Shown in pieces: positions 7,751-15,673 of a stretch of DNA of 24,154 nt. The DNA is taken from the IMG/VR virus record IMGVR_UViG_3300018077_000100, positions 1-24,154 of that record, one strand, 5' to 3'. The notes beneath the pieces were generated by a model. That model saw only the letters and a list, made by a program, of their open reading frames with translations. It did not search any database and was not told the origin of the DNA. The translations under genes were made by a program, and so were the position numbers. Position 1 is the stretch's first letter. Each line of letters opens with the position of its first letter. The stretch is from a virus.

Positions 7751-8628
7751 GGTTTTCCTTGAGGAAACGGATGGTTTTCCTTCAGGAACTCGATCAGGCT
7801 GTCCTTTGTCACCGGAGCCTTATTACCCGGTATCTTGCATTTCAACGCTCCCGCCGCATTACCAATAACCAAGAGATCATCCACGTTCCCGGTCTTCGCC
7901 ATCAGAGCGGTGACTGCGAAAAACGCATCCCCCGCACCCAAAGTATCTATCGCATGATTCAGAAACGCCGGCTGATGAATGAACTGTCCATCCTGATAAC
8001 CATAGGCACCGTGATGACCGTGGGTGACGATGAACTTGTTGCAACGATTCTGCGAGAGCTTGTCCATGACATTGGCGATATACCCATGCCTGTCAGAAGC
8101 GGCAAGCCTTGCTTCGGGTTCGTCGATCACGATGTAATCAGCTCTTGGGTACTTGGTGATGAGATTGAACCCGATATTGGAGGAATTGCTCTGCGCTGAA
8201 ACCGCGACGAACGGCTTCTTGCAGAGCTTTTCGATCATTTCATTGGTGACTCTACCGTGGCCGAAGTCAGTGACGACCACGACATCATAATCCCCGTAGA
8301 AGTCGGTATTCTCAAGGAAAACGTCATCATAATGAACCTCGAATAGTTTTCTCAAATCGTACTTCTCAACCATTCGCACCTTTCGTACCGGAACCATGCT
8401 GGTGCAGACATCGACCTTCTTGCAGAAAGACCGCGCATGATTGGCGGCAGCCATGACCCCGCCCTCGAACACCTCCTTTTCATGGTATCTCACCGGGATG
8501 AGGTATTCCTTGAATGACTTGCCCAAGGGAGTGACGTAGTGATACTCGTCCACGATGTTGTCCCCCACAAAAAGAACCCGGTAGTCCTTCACCGAGCCAA
8601 TCAAAGCTAAAGCAGTTTCAAGACTCAC
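7747..8628 (-). CDS. PfkB-family sugar kinase, HldE N-terminal/RfaE1-like
   Basis: Phosphorylates a sugar, probably a phosphosugar passed on by the GmhA-like neighbour. The 293-residue protein shows RVLFVGDNIVDEYHYV at the start, a GGVMAAANHA region like the GGAxNxA substrate loop of the family, and the catalytic DTLGAGDAFFA (aspartate within residues 228-234) that defines PfkB kinases. Length fits the kinase half of HldE. The start is GTG at 8628, overlapping the previous gene by eleven bases. It opens the sugar cassette. The sugar it accepts is not known; D-glycero-D-manno-heptose 7-phosphate is an inference from the neighbours. Confidence 0.85.
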   Translation of the reverse strand: MSLETALALIGSVKDYRVLFVGDNIVDEYHYVTPLGKSFKEYLIPVRYHEKEVFEGGVMAAANHARSFCKKVDVCTSMVPVRKVRMVEKYDLRKLFEVHYDDVFLENTDFYGDYDVVVVTDFGHGRVTNEMIEKLCKKPFVAVSAQSNSSNIGFNLITKYPRADYIVIDEPEARLAASDRHGYIANVMDKLSQNRCNKFIVTHGHHGAYGYQDGQFIHQPAFLNHAIDTLGAGDAFFAVTALMAKTGNVDDLLVIGNAAGALKCKIPGNKAPVTKDSLIEFLKENHPFPQGKP

Positions 8629-9028
8629 TGGCAGCCACCATCAAAAGTAACAGCATCACTTCTTCCTCATCATTTCTCAGTTTCTTTCTCAGGAGAAACC
8701 CAATCTCGGCCTCAACCTCGACCATCGACATTTCGATGACCGGGCGGGCCTCGATTTCGGCGGTTTCCTCGCCAAACTCCCGTGCCAGACGACCAGCAAT
8801 CTCGGCTTGAATCGCCCCCGTTTCATCGAGACGCTTCTGAATTCTGATGTCTTTGGCTTTGGGACGCCCCAGAATACCGGTGGGCTTGAATGGGAGATGG
8901 AGTTTTTTGCGCTTGAGACCCTCTCCAGGATCAATTCCTCCAGTGCCCGTCTTACCAGCTTCAGCATCAATCTGGAAAGCTTTGTTCGGCGTCCATTGAA
9001 ACGCCGATTGTTGAAAGGCGGTTGCCAT
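8618..9028 (-). CDS. Phage structural-region protein, 136 residues, function unknown
   Basis: No enzyme signature is visible. The N-terminus reads MATAFQQSAFQWTPNKAFQ, the repeated AFQ pattern found at the front of some phage virion-region proteins. The middle is basic (KRKKLHLPFKP) and the C-terminal half is an acidic-basic helix ending in a hydrophobic stretch (EEEVMLLLLMVAA, about residues 121-133). The ATG shares one base with the stop of the 410-residue virion protein (TAATG), and the end overlaps the sugar kinase start. The context suggests a small virion or assembly component at the boundary between structural genes and the sugar cassette. Confidence 0.6.
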   Translation of the reverse strand: MATAFQQSAFQWTPNKAFQIDAEAGKTGTGGIDPGEGLKRKKLHLPFKPTGILGRPKAKDIRIQKRLDETGAIQAEIAGRLAREFGEETAEIEARPVIEMSMVEVEAEIGFLLRKKLRNDEEEVMLLLLMVAASES

Positions 9029-10260
9029 TATCTATTCTTAGCTGCTATGTAGCGAATTCCACGACCCCAATAGCCTACCGCAGCAGCAACCACCACCGGT
9101 GCAAACGTGATTCCCACCGAACGGATGGTGATCGAGCCCGAAGCTCCGCCTTCATCGAATTCAAAAGAGAGTTCATCATTGTCATCTATGGTGATTGTGT
9201 CAGTTGAATTCTCATACCAGGCAGCCCCACCACCGGCTGTTAGCGTTAAGGTAATGACAGCAGAACCGTTCTGGTAGAGCTTCAGCGTCCCATTGCTGGC
9301 GTAGTTATTGGCCGAGAGGTAAGTGCGGAGATTGGAGACGACGGCGGCGAAACCGGGTTTGATACGGGCTTGAGCTTCGGTGAGCGTGGTTAAATCAAGG
9401 GGTCTTCCGCCTATCAGAAAAAAATGCGCGGTCGCTGATGCTGTTCTGGCTAGTCCGGCTTGTTCTCTAAACCATGTCTCGCTCTTATTTGTCGAGGATT
9501 TGAGCGTCCCAATGACTAAAGTAACAGTTAAATCTTCAACGCCTGCTCCAAGAGTTATTGACGCATTGATGGTCTGTCCATCGGTAATCGCATCTGCTGG
9601 TCCGGTATCTGAAACAAGTCCGGTTACGAGAGTAGCAAATTCGACGAGCAGTGTTCCATCTGCACCATTTATCCGATTTCTAAAACTTGATGTATTCAGC
9701 CTCGCGTTTGCGGTAACGCGAACTTGCAATGCCTCGAAACTGTCGTAGCCCCCGATCTTCCATTCAATGTCATCTTCAGTGGTAGAGCCATCATTCGCAA
9801 GATTTCCGCCAAAGCCAATGAAATTGGTTGTAGAAGGAACGTCAAAAACACTGCCTCCATATGTAGCAGCGCCGTGAAAATTCCCGTGTCCGCTGCTAAA
9901 TTCGACATTGGCCCCGAGCCATCCGAGGTTTGATGCTGTCCCGGTATCGGTATAAGCGATATTGAATAGATCGCCAGCAGACAAAACATCCGTATTGGTA
10001 GTATCTTCGCCAGATGCGGCGCCTGTTATTACGACGACATTATTTCCGTTAGCCCCGGCATCTCGGAATTGAAAGGTGGCACTTCCAGAATTTCCCCCGA
10101 TGATATTCGCTTTAAGTCGCGAGAACGTCGCAGCCTCAGTGCAATTTGCCTGCGCATTGGCTTCAGTTGTAGTGTCGGTTGAATAACCAAATAAGTTATT
10201 TTCATCACCACTCGCTAGTGTAGAGGTGCTGTGATTAGCTAAAAGAGCCTTTCCCATCAT
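9028..10260 (-). CDS. Beta-rich putative virion protein (410 residues)
   Basis: Rich in G, S, T, N and A, with alternating hydrophobic residues typical of beta-sandwich phage decoration or fibre proteins. Two roughly 150-residue segments appear to share a pattern: LKANIIGGNSGSATFQFRDA near residue 50, and LQVRVTANARLNTSSFRNRI near 180, each followed by a G/S/D-rich run with DxLSAGDLF or DAITDGQTI. A third beta region near the C-terminus (TLKLYQNGSAVITLTL, DELSFEFDEGGASGSI) precedes a hydrophobic stretch and a basic tail. It starts with two ATGs at 10260 and 10257; the first overlaps the preceding stop. A tail-fibre, decoration or surface-binding role is inferred from composition and position. 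Confidence 0.65.
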   Translation of the reverse strand: MMGKALLANHSTSTLASGDENNLFGYSTDTTTEANAQANCTEAATFSRLKANIIGGNSGSATFQFRDAGANGNNVVVITGAASGEDTTNTDVLSAGDLFNIAYTDTGTASNLGWLGANVEFSSGHGNFHGAATYGGSVFDVPSTTNFIGFGGNLANDGSTTEDDIEWKIGGYDSFEALQVRVTANARLNTSSFRNRINGADGTLLVEFATLVTGLVSDTGPADAITDGQTINASITLGAGVEDLTVTLVIGTLKSSTNKSETWFREQAGLARTASATAHFFLIGGRPLDLTTLTEAQARIKPGFAAVVSNLRTYLSANNYASNGTLKLYQNGSAVITLTLTAGGGAAWYENSTDTITIDDNDELSFEFDEGGASGSITIRSVGITFAPVVVAAAVGYWGRGIRYIAAKNR

Positions 10261-10703
10261 TCCACCGTCACGGTTGAAGTCCCGATGGGACGCGAGGTTG
10301 CGGACACGGCGGCAAGAGCAGCCGTTCTTGCGCGGTTGCGGTCAACGCCGCGAATCGCAGGCAACGGCCCCGGCTGCCCGTCTTTTTCCCAGACAAGTGA
10401 CGCGGGGTCAGTCAGCACGGTGAAACTTCCATCCACGTTTATTCGATACGGAACGCCGGGATGCTCTTTGTCCAGACCCAGCTCCAGCTTGACCGCCCAT
10501 CTCGCGGCTTCTTTTACCCGCGAGCTTTGCACGACAGCATCGAATACCTGCTGATCGGTCAATCCTGAATCCTTCAATCCCTGATGATGAGGGCAGAGGA
10601 TAATGAAGCTCTTGGGTCGATTCCAGTCAACGCTTCCAGCGGACTTGTCAAGCTCAATCCGGCAATTTCCGGAAGGACAGAAATCAGGCATCCAGGTGAG
10701 CAT
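10257..10703 (-). CDS. Phage protein with paired Cys/His motif, 148 residues
   Basis: Function unknown. The N-terminus has CPSGNC (C8, C13) followed by CPHH (about 37-40), a spacing that could bind a metal. A helical segment (LTDQQVFDAVVQSSRVKEAARWAVKLE) and a small strand-rich part (VPYRINVDGSFTVLTDPASLVW) come next, then an Ala/Arg-rich tail. It starts two bases after the DUF115-like gene stop and overlaps the 410-residue gene start, so it is part of the same late message. It may be an assembly or accessory factor. I recognise no family with confidence. Confidence 0.6.
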   Translation of the reverse strand: MLTWMPDFCPSGNCRIELDKSAGSVDWNRPKSFIILCPHHQGLKDSGLTDQQVFDAVVQSSRVKEAARWAVKLELGLDKEHPGVPYRINVDGSFTVLTDPASLVWEKDGQPGPLPAIRGVDRNRARTAALAAVSATSRPIGTSTVTVE

Positions 10704-10705
10704 AA

Positions 10706-11557
10706 TCAGGCGGCAAGAAGCTTCTCGACTTCGCTTTGGATGGTATAGACAACTTTCCCGCCTCGCACCATTTCGGCTTTGGGAGTTCCCTCGATGGCGA
10801 TGTTGGGAAGTTTTGTCAGTTCGGCAAACTTCTGATTTCTCCCTTCTCCGTGAAACACCGCAAACACCGGGAACCAGTTGAAAAGGTTCTGTAACTCAAT
10901 GTTGGAGTTTTCCATGATCCGTGAAGTCTTATACCAGTTGCCCCAGATTTTAGTGTCTATCGTTCCGTGCAAATGACCTAAGTGTTTCCCGGCATGTCTC
11001 CTGCCTTCCCGGTAGCAGCCGTCGTATGCATGAAGTTCAAAGTGATTGAACCCCATACAACCGGCAAGGTGTATCGCTACCAGCCCCATGCAGGAGCCGC
11101 CAGAGACAAGAAGTGTGTCGGGGTCATGCTTCTTCACCCATTCCAGTGTTTGATTCCCGCTAACGCAGTGCCATAGGGCAATGCTGAATCCTTGAAGTTT
11201 CTCCCACATCAATGGATGACAAACAGAAGCCATAAAGTAATGAACGTCCCGGTGTGGGGTCAGCATCGAGACTTTATGTTTTCTGGGGTCCATCTCACAG
11301 TGGAAATCCGGAACGATTCCTCTTTCAATCAGGAAATCATGCGCTCCGCTCATGGTCATAATGGGTCTGGTTATCTGTTTCCACGTATCTTCCAGCGAGG
11401 GGCCGTAGCCGATGAGAGAAATCGACCTGTTGGCAACCGGAACTTTAGCAAGTCTTGGAAAGCCTTGTTTCAAGCTTTGCGCCATCTGCTCATGACGCAG
11501 TTCCTGACTCAATGCCGCCTGCATCGGAAAGGGAACCTTGGTACGATCCATTCTCAT
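10706..11557 (-). CDS. DUF115/MptE-like protein (Maf-type glycan-linked family)
   Basis: The 283-residue protein has [20 protein letters not shown] (43-62), [20 protein letters not shown] (68-87) and CEMDPR, and later [18 protein letters not shown]. These match the DUF115 family, related to 6-hydroxymethylpterin pyrophosphokinase MptE and to motility accessory factors (Maf) that place nonulosonic acids on flagellin. Phages often carry such genes. Here it lies between the collagen-like fibre and small virion genes and is coupled to the fibre gene by an ATGA overlap. A reasonable inference is that it helps attach or transfer the sugar made by the cassette 2 kb downstream, perhaps onto a virion protein. 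Whether it is a transferase or a pyrophosphokinase cannot be told from sequence. Confidence 0.7.
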   Translation of the reverse strand: MRMDRTKVPFPMQAALSQELRHEQMAQSLKQGFPRLAKVPVANRSISLIGYGPSLEDTWKQITRPIMTMSGAHDFLIERGIVPDFHCEMDPRKHKVSMLTPHRDVHYFMASVCHPLMWEKLQGFSIALWHCVSGNQTLEWVKKHDPDTLLVSGGSCMGLVAIHLAGCMGFNHFELHAYDGCYREGRRHAGKHLGHLHGTIDTKIWGNWYKTSRIMENSNIELQNLFNWFPVFAVFHGEGRNQKFAELTKLPNIAIEGTPKAEMVRGGKVVYTIQSEVEKLLAA

Positions 11558-12615
11558 GGCACGGCGATCAAGAACCCGACGGATTCCTGCTTCAGCACAA
11601 CCCCGGAAGTAGTGCTGACTTCGGCTGCGTACTGAAGGGCGACATTACCATTAGCGGTTGGTCTTATAGTCCCGTCAACCAAGGCTACATAAGTCGTTCC
11701 CGTCGCTTCTACCCCGGTTCCGGTAACCGAGTCCCCCGAAGAACTAATCCATCCCACCTGTCCAGTACCGTCGGCCCCCGAAGGTATGAAAACGTTTGCC
11801 GAGACTATGGCAGCGGCAGGGAAAGTCAGCCCAAGTTTCAATCCGTTCGAGATATTTTCAGACTGAAAAAGCACGTTAAAAGCAAAGCAATAAGTCGTGC
11901 CACTGGAGACCGCGAAAACAAGCGCAGTAGCAGTTGTCAGAACCGTCGTGGTAACGGTTGGAGCGTCTGTGGTTGCTCTTACAAATGAAGGACCGGTCCC
12001 GGCAGAAGGTCCGGTAGGTCCTGCGGGACCGCTTGGACCCGATGGACCGGAAGGTCCCGATGGACCCGTGGATCCAATAGCTCCGGTGGGTCCAGCCGCT
12101 CCAGTGGCACCCGCAGGCCCGGTTGGGCCTATTGCACCAGTAGTGCCGGCAACTCCTGTTGCTCCAGCGGGTCCAGCAGGGCCAGATGGGCCAGTAGCAC
12201 CCGTCGCTCCAGCAGGTCCCGCAGGACCCGAAGGTCCTGACGGTCCGGTTGCGCCTACAGCGCCCGTCGGACCTACTGCCCCAGTCGGTCCAGCCGGCCC
12301 TGAAGGTCCAGAGGGACCAGTAGTCCCCAGGGCTCCGGTAGGACCCTGAGGACCACTTGGGCCGGAAGGACCACTGGGTCCACTAGGACCGCTAGGTCCT
12401 ATAGGGCCGGTGGGTCCGGTAGGCCCAGCGGCAGCGGCAGAGTCAATGTTCGATCCGGTACGCCTCAAGAACTCGCCGTCAGCGATTGTTGCGAGTTCCA
12501 GGGTAGCCCCACCACCCTCTACAAAAAGATGGCCCTCGTTCCAATTACTCGGACCGACTATCGAGGCATCTTCCTCGTCGGCGACCGGGGAGACGAATTT
12601 ATGCTCGATTGCCAC
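11554..12615 (-). CDS. Collagen-like fibre protein
   Basis: The 353-residue protein has an N-terminal 60-residue head, about 46 Gly-X-Y triplets (residues 64-203, mostly GPS, GPT, GPA and GAT), and a 145-residue beta-rich C-terminal head. This is the layout of trimeric collagen-helix fibres in phage virions, where the helix is a rigid spacer and the head may bind a receptor or seed trimer formation. It follows the portal gene by 17 bases with a GTG start, so a head- or neck-linked fibre is plausible. The triplet region may change length by recombination. Antisense frames opposite it are also Gly/Pro-rich and are not genes. Confidence 0.8.
   Translation of the reverse strand: MAIEHKFVSPVADEEDASIVGPSNWNEGHLFVEGGGATLELATIADGEFLRRTGSNIDSAAAAGPTGPTGPIGPSGPSGPSGPSGPSGPQGPTGALGTTGPSGPSGPAGPTGAVGPTGAVGATGPSGPSGPAGPAGATGATGPSGPAGPAGATGVAGTTGAIGPTGPAGATGAAGPTGAIGSTGPSGPSGPSGPSGPAGPTGPSAGTGPSFVRATTDAPTVTTTVLTTATALVFAVSSGTTYCFAFNVLFQSENISNGLKLGLTFPAAAIVSANVFIPSGADGTGQVGWISSSGDSVTGTGVEATGTTYVALVDGTIRPTANGNVALQYAAEVSTTSGVVLKQESVGFLIAVP
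12007..12426 (-). repeat. Collagen-type GXY coding repeat
   Basis: A 420-base tract of nine-base-like units coding for about 46 Gly-X-Y triplets with Pro often in X and Ser, Thr or Ala in Y. Related short units recur imperfectly. The repetition makes copy-number change by slippage or recombination likely. Confidence 0.85.
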
Positions 12616-12632
12616 TTCTCAACGCGCCTTTC

Positions 12633-14912
12633 TCAATGCACTTTCGCGCTTGCCCCGGTGATGCGGTCGGCGTCGCTTCTCTGGATGTTACCGAGAGTAA
12701 TGGTCTTGGGTTTCGCTAACTGCTCAACCAGCTTCTTCTGGAACTCCTGCTGGCCGGCTATGACCTGGGCGAACTCCTGGATGATGGCTTGCAGTGATTG
12801 AATCAACTGCGGAGCTACGGCTTCGGCGGTGACTTCGTTCTTATCCTTCTGCTCGGCCATTTTTTCCTCTTGACGGCATTGCCTCTCGAAGTCGAGCTTG
12901 TCCCGTTCAAGCTTCTGGTCCCTGTCAGCGCACTGGCACTTGAGATTGTATTCATCCAGGGCTTTGGCATGAGCTAATTGAGCTTCGCGGTCCTGCTCTT
13001 CTTTTTTCAAGGCGAATTCAGCATCCTGCTGCTGCTTTTTGAGCAGCGCCCGGTCTTGATCCGCCTTGGCACCGGCCTGGATCTTCATCTGCTCGTTTGA
13101 CTGGTCGGTTTTCAGGGTCTGGTTCTCCTCTGCCAGTTGCTTTGCCTGTTTCTGCAAATCCTCCATCTGCTTCTGAAAAGCCTCCATCTGCTTCTGGTGC
13201 TGCGGAGAGATCTGGGGTTGTTCCTTCATCATCTTGATGATCTTGTCCTTGTTCGACAAGGGAGAAGCCATGATGACGGCTTCCGGTGGTAGTGGAAAAC
13301 CGGACTTCACCATTTCCGCCATCGCCTGAAAGTCCTCCACTTCCTGCGTCACCGTGTCCGGAGCGTCGTCCATCACAATGTCTACGTCCAAGTTCACGAT
13401 GTCGTTCTCGGTATCCACCACTTCCTTCATCATCGGATCGGTTTGAATCTTCTGTTGTAATTGAGCAAGCATTTCAGGCGTGACATTCTGTGCCTGGGCT
13501 TGTTGCAGAAGCTGTTCTCCCCTGGTGACGGGCTTGTTCAAGCCCACGAACTTGAGATTATTTTCGTCATCGGTGACTCGCAGCCACATCTCCGACTTCC
13601 AGTATTGCTTGATGCGGTTCCACACCTTGCGATAGACCCTGATGTCTAAGTTCTTCAACATGTCGAACATCGGAGCCAACTCGGTCTGCCCGGTCAAAGC
13701 CCGCTGTCTTAGCGCCACTCCACTTTGCACCGTCTTATCTTTCCCCATCGTAGCTGCGTTAGCACCAACAATGTCCATCTCCATCTTGGCCTCAGAGAGC
13801 AGGTTGAATTGAGCCTGCGCCATATCTCCGGTGGGCAAAATACCAAAGTCCTTGCCGAACTCTCCATAGGCGAATTCCACGAATCCATCGGGTTTCGCAA
13901 GCTCTTGACGAGCCTTGTTGATGTCTTCCACCGCGCCTTTAGTACCAAAGGTCTGCCGCACGCTCATCAGATGAAGCGCCTTGCTTCTTCTTTTATTTAT
14001 TTCGTCCTGAACATCCAGCACCTGTCTCAAAGACCCGTAACGGCAGCCTTCCCGATCCACAAAAAGGGAAGCAAACTCATAGGCGTGCTCGGTCTCGCCT
14101 TCTTCGTTGATATAGGGAGACTTCATGGGGTCTTTGCAATAACCCCCTCTGGTAAAACAGGCATACCACCAGTCGCCATCGTCTCTGCGATAGTAGAGTT
14201 CGACGATCTTCACCCGTCTGCGGGTGTTATCCATCCACCTTGGTTTGTCGTCGTAAGTCTGGGAGCCTTCCTGCATCGCACCGAGCACATCCTCGGCTTG
14301 CGGATATAAAGCCACCGCTTCATCGAAGTCCATCCACACCACCTGTCCCAAGTATCTCGCATCAGAAAAGTCCTTCCTTCTGGAATGAGGATCGTAGATC
14401 AGCCGATCCCACATGATGTGACGTACCACAATTTTGTAACCTTCGTCCCGAGACTTGGCGATGATCTCGATTCCCCCCGTACCTTCGATGGTCATGTTCT
14501 CCCAGGCATCCGACCTCTGACGTTCAAACATATTGTCCTGAAGACAGAATCTCACCGCTTCGGTGGCGGCGGTAGCGCCTGCCGCATGCTTGGGGGTTCT
14601 GGGATAGGCTTTGGCGGTCGTTCTATTCGCCCGTTCCATGCCCATCAGGGAGTCCACCTTGGGCTTGCAGCGGTTAATGACAGTGGCAGCTTGTTTCTGG
14701 GCCTTGAGTTTTGTTATTTCGGCGTCGGTCCACTGATTCGAGTCGTAGTAGCTACGGCACTTTTCCGATAAATTCCTTGAATCCGTTGTCGCGTCATCCG
14801 CTTCATTGACGTAATCAACGAGCATCGAATGCTCGTCATCCGTAACCGCTACCGCGGAATCAGGAAGAGGCTTTGCCTGGTTATCAGACCTGGACTTGCG
14901 TTTCTTGGCCAT
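12633..14912 (-). CDS. Portal protein, P22-like
   Basis: Forms the dodecameric DNA gateway at one capsid vertex. The 759 residues match P22-type portals: an N-terminal helical region with a SYYDSNQWTDAEITKLKAQ segment, then INRCKPKVDSLMGMERANR, the wing and stem regions, and a long C-terminal helical barrel or coiled coil (about 570-720, rich in Q, K, E and A). P22 portal is 725 residues, so length fits. The ATG shares one base with the FkbM-type methyltransferase stop (TGATG). The Gln/Lys-rich tail is longer than a minimal portal needs, as in P22, whose portal has an extended barrel. Confidence 0.85.
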   Translation of the reverse strand: MAKKRKSRSDNQAKPLPDSAVAVTDDEHSMLVDYVNEADDATTDSRNLSEKCRSYYDSNQWTDAEITKLKAQKQAATVINRCKPKVDSLMGMERANRTTAKAYPRTPKHAAGATAATEAVRFCLQDNMFERQRSDAWENMTIEGTGGIEIIAKSRDEGYKIVVRHIMWDRLIYDPHSRRKDFSDARYLGQVVWMDFDEAVALYPQAEDVLGAMQEGSQTYDDKPRWMDNTRRRVKIVELYYRRDDGDWWYACFTRGGYCKDPMKSPYINEEGETEHAYEFASLFVDREGCRYGSLRQVLDVQDEINKRRSKALHLMSVRQTFGTKGAVEDINKARQELAKPDGFVEFAYGEFGKDFGILPTGDMAQAQFNLLSEAKMEMDIVGANAATMGKDKTVQSGVALRQRALTGQTELAPMFDMLKNLDIRVYRKVWNRIKQYWKSEMWLRVTDDENNLKFVGLNKPVTRGEQLLQQAQAQNVTPEMLAQLQQKIQTDPMMKEVVDTENDIVNLDVDIVMDDAPDTVTQEVEDFQAMAEMVKSGFPLPPEAVIMASPLSNKDKIIKMMKEQPQISPQHQKQMEAFQKQMEDLQKQAKQLAEENQTLKTDQSNEQMKIQAGAKADQDRALLKKQQQDAEFALKKEEQDREAQLAHAKALDEYNLKCQCADRDQKLERDKLDFERQCRQEEKMAEQKDKNEVTAEAVAPQLIQSLQAIIQEFAQVIAGQQEFQKKLVEQLAKPKTITLGNIQRSDADRITGASAKVH

Positions 14913-15673
14913 CAGAGGTTCCTCACTGTGGCAAACCGGTTGGGGCTTTGCATGTCTACCGGGTCATCGGGTGAGAGTCGATCAACAGCATGAAGCCCGG
15001 TCTTTTCGTGGATTCGGTAGAAGCTATAACCGAGAGGCTTTAAAATCTCCGTCAGTCCGTCCTCGATGCACTCCAGGATCAAATCGGGCTTGTAAGACAG
15101 AATATCCGGCATTCCCGTCAAAACCCTGCCGACCGTCTTTTCGGTGTCGATCTTGATCACGTTGATCCGGTGATGATCCGGTTCTTTCAGGAGGTCGTCC
15201 GTTCTCAGCGCAATGACCGGGAAAGCCTGCATTCTGGGGTGGCAGAAGCCCAACTCGATTCCGGCGGCACAGTAAAAATTCGGGTTGCCGCTGCCAATCA
15301 CGGTGCGAGAGTTTTCATCACCGGCCGCAACCATCATCACGCCCGAGGTATTGAAACCTGAGTGTCTTAAATTCATCATCAGCCGCGCATAGTTGACCGG
15401 GAAGGGCTCGATCGAAATCACCTCCTTCGCCCCCGCTTTCCAGGCATCCAGTGAATAGACCCCGGTATGCGCACCGATGTCCAGGGCAATGTCCGCTTTC
15501 GAGCAAAGACGCCTCCAGAGCTTGCGTGACTCGGGTTCGTAGTCCTCCCCCCACAAAAGCCTCAACGCTATGCCGTCATCATTACCTGCGAGATAAAGCC
15601 CCTCCACCCAACCCCAGTGATCGGTAAGCTTAAACCTCTCCCTCGGAGTTACCGGCTTAGGCAAGGCACTCAC
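14912..15673 (-). CDS. FkbM-family SAM methyltransferase
   Basis: The 253-residue protein has the SAM-binding motif ALDIGAHTGVYSLDAWKAG (63-81) and the acidic second-strand motif ISIEPFPVNYARLMMNL, followed by NVIKIDTEKTVGRVLTGM and LILECIEDG, which together fit FkbM enzymes that methylate sugar or polyketide hydroxyls. It uses a GTG start overlapping the TerL stop (GTGA), and its stop shares a base with the portal ATG. Terminase and portal genes usually sit side by side, so its placement is odd. It may serve the sugar cassette downstream or modify another substrate such as a host glycan. Confidence 0.8.
   Translation of the reverse strand: MSALPKPVTPRERFKLTDHWGWVEGLYLAGNDDGIALRLLWGEDYEPESRKLWRRLCSKADIALDIGAHTGVYSLDAWKAGAKEVISIEPFPVNYARLMMNLRHSGFNTSGVMMVAAGDENSRTVIGSGNPNFYCAAGIELGFCHPRMQAFPVIALRTDDLLKEPDHHRINVIKIDTEKTVGRVLTGMPDILSYKPDLILECIEDGLTEILKPLGYSFYRIHEKTGLHAVDRLSPDDPVDMQSPNRFATVRNL

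Noticed and set aside
11897-12349. Plus-strand 150-residue Gly/Pro-rich frame
   Set aside because: It is the mirror of the collagen-like repeat; antisense of GXY codons is also Gly/Pro-rich.
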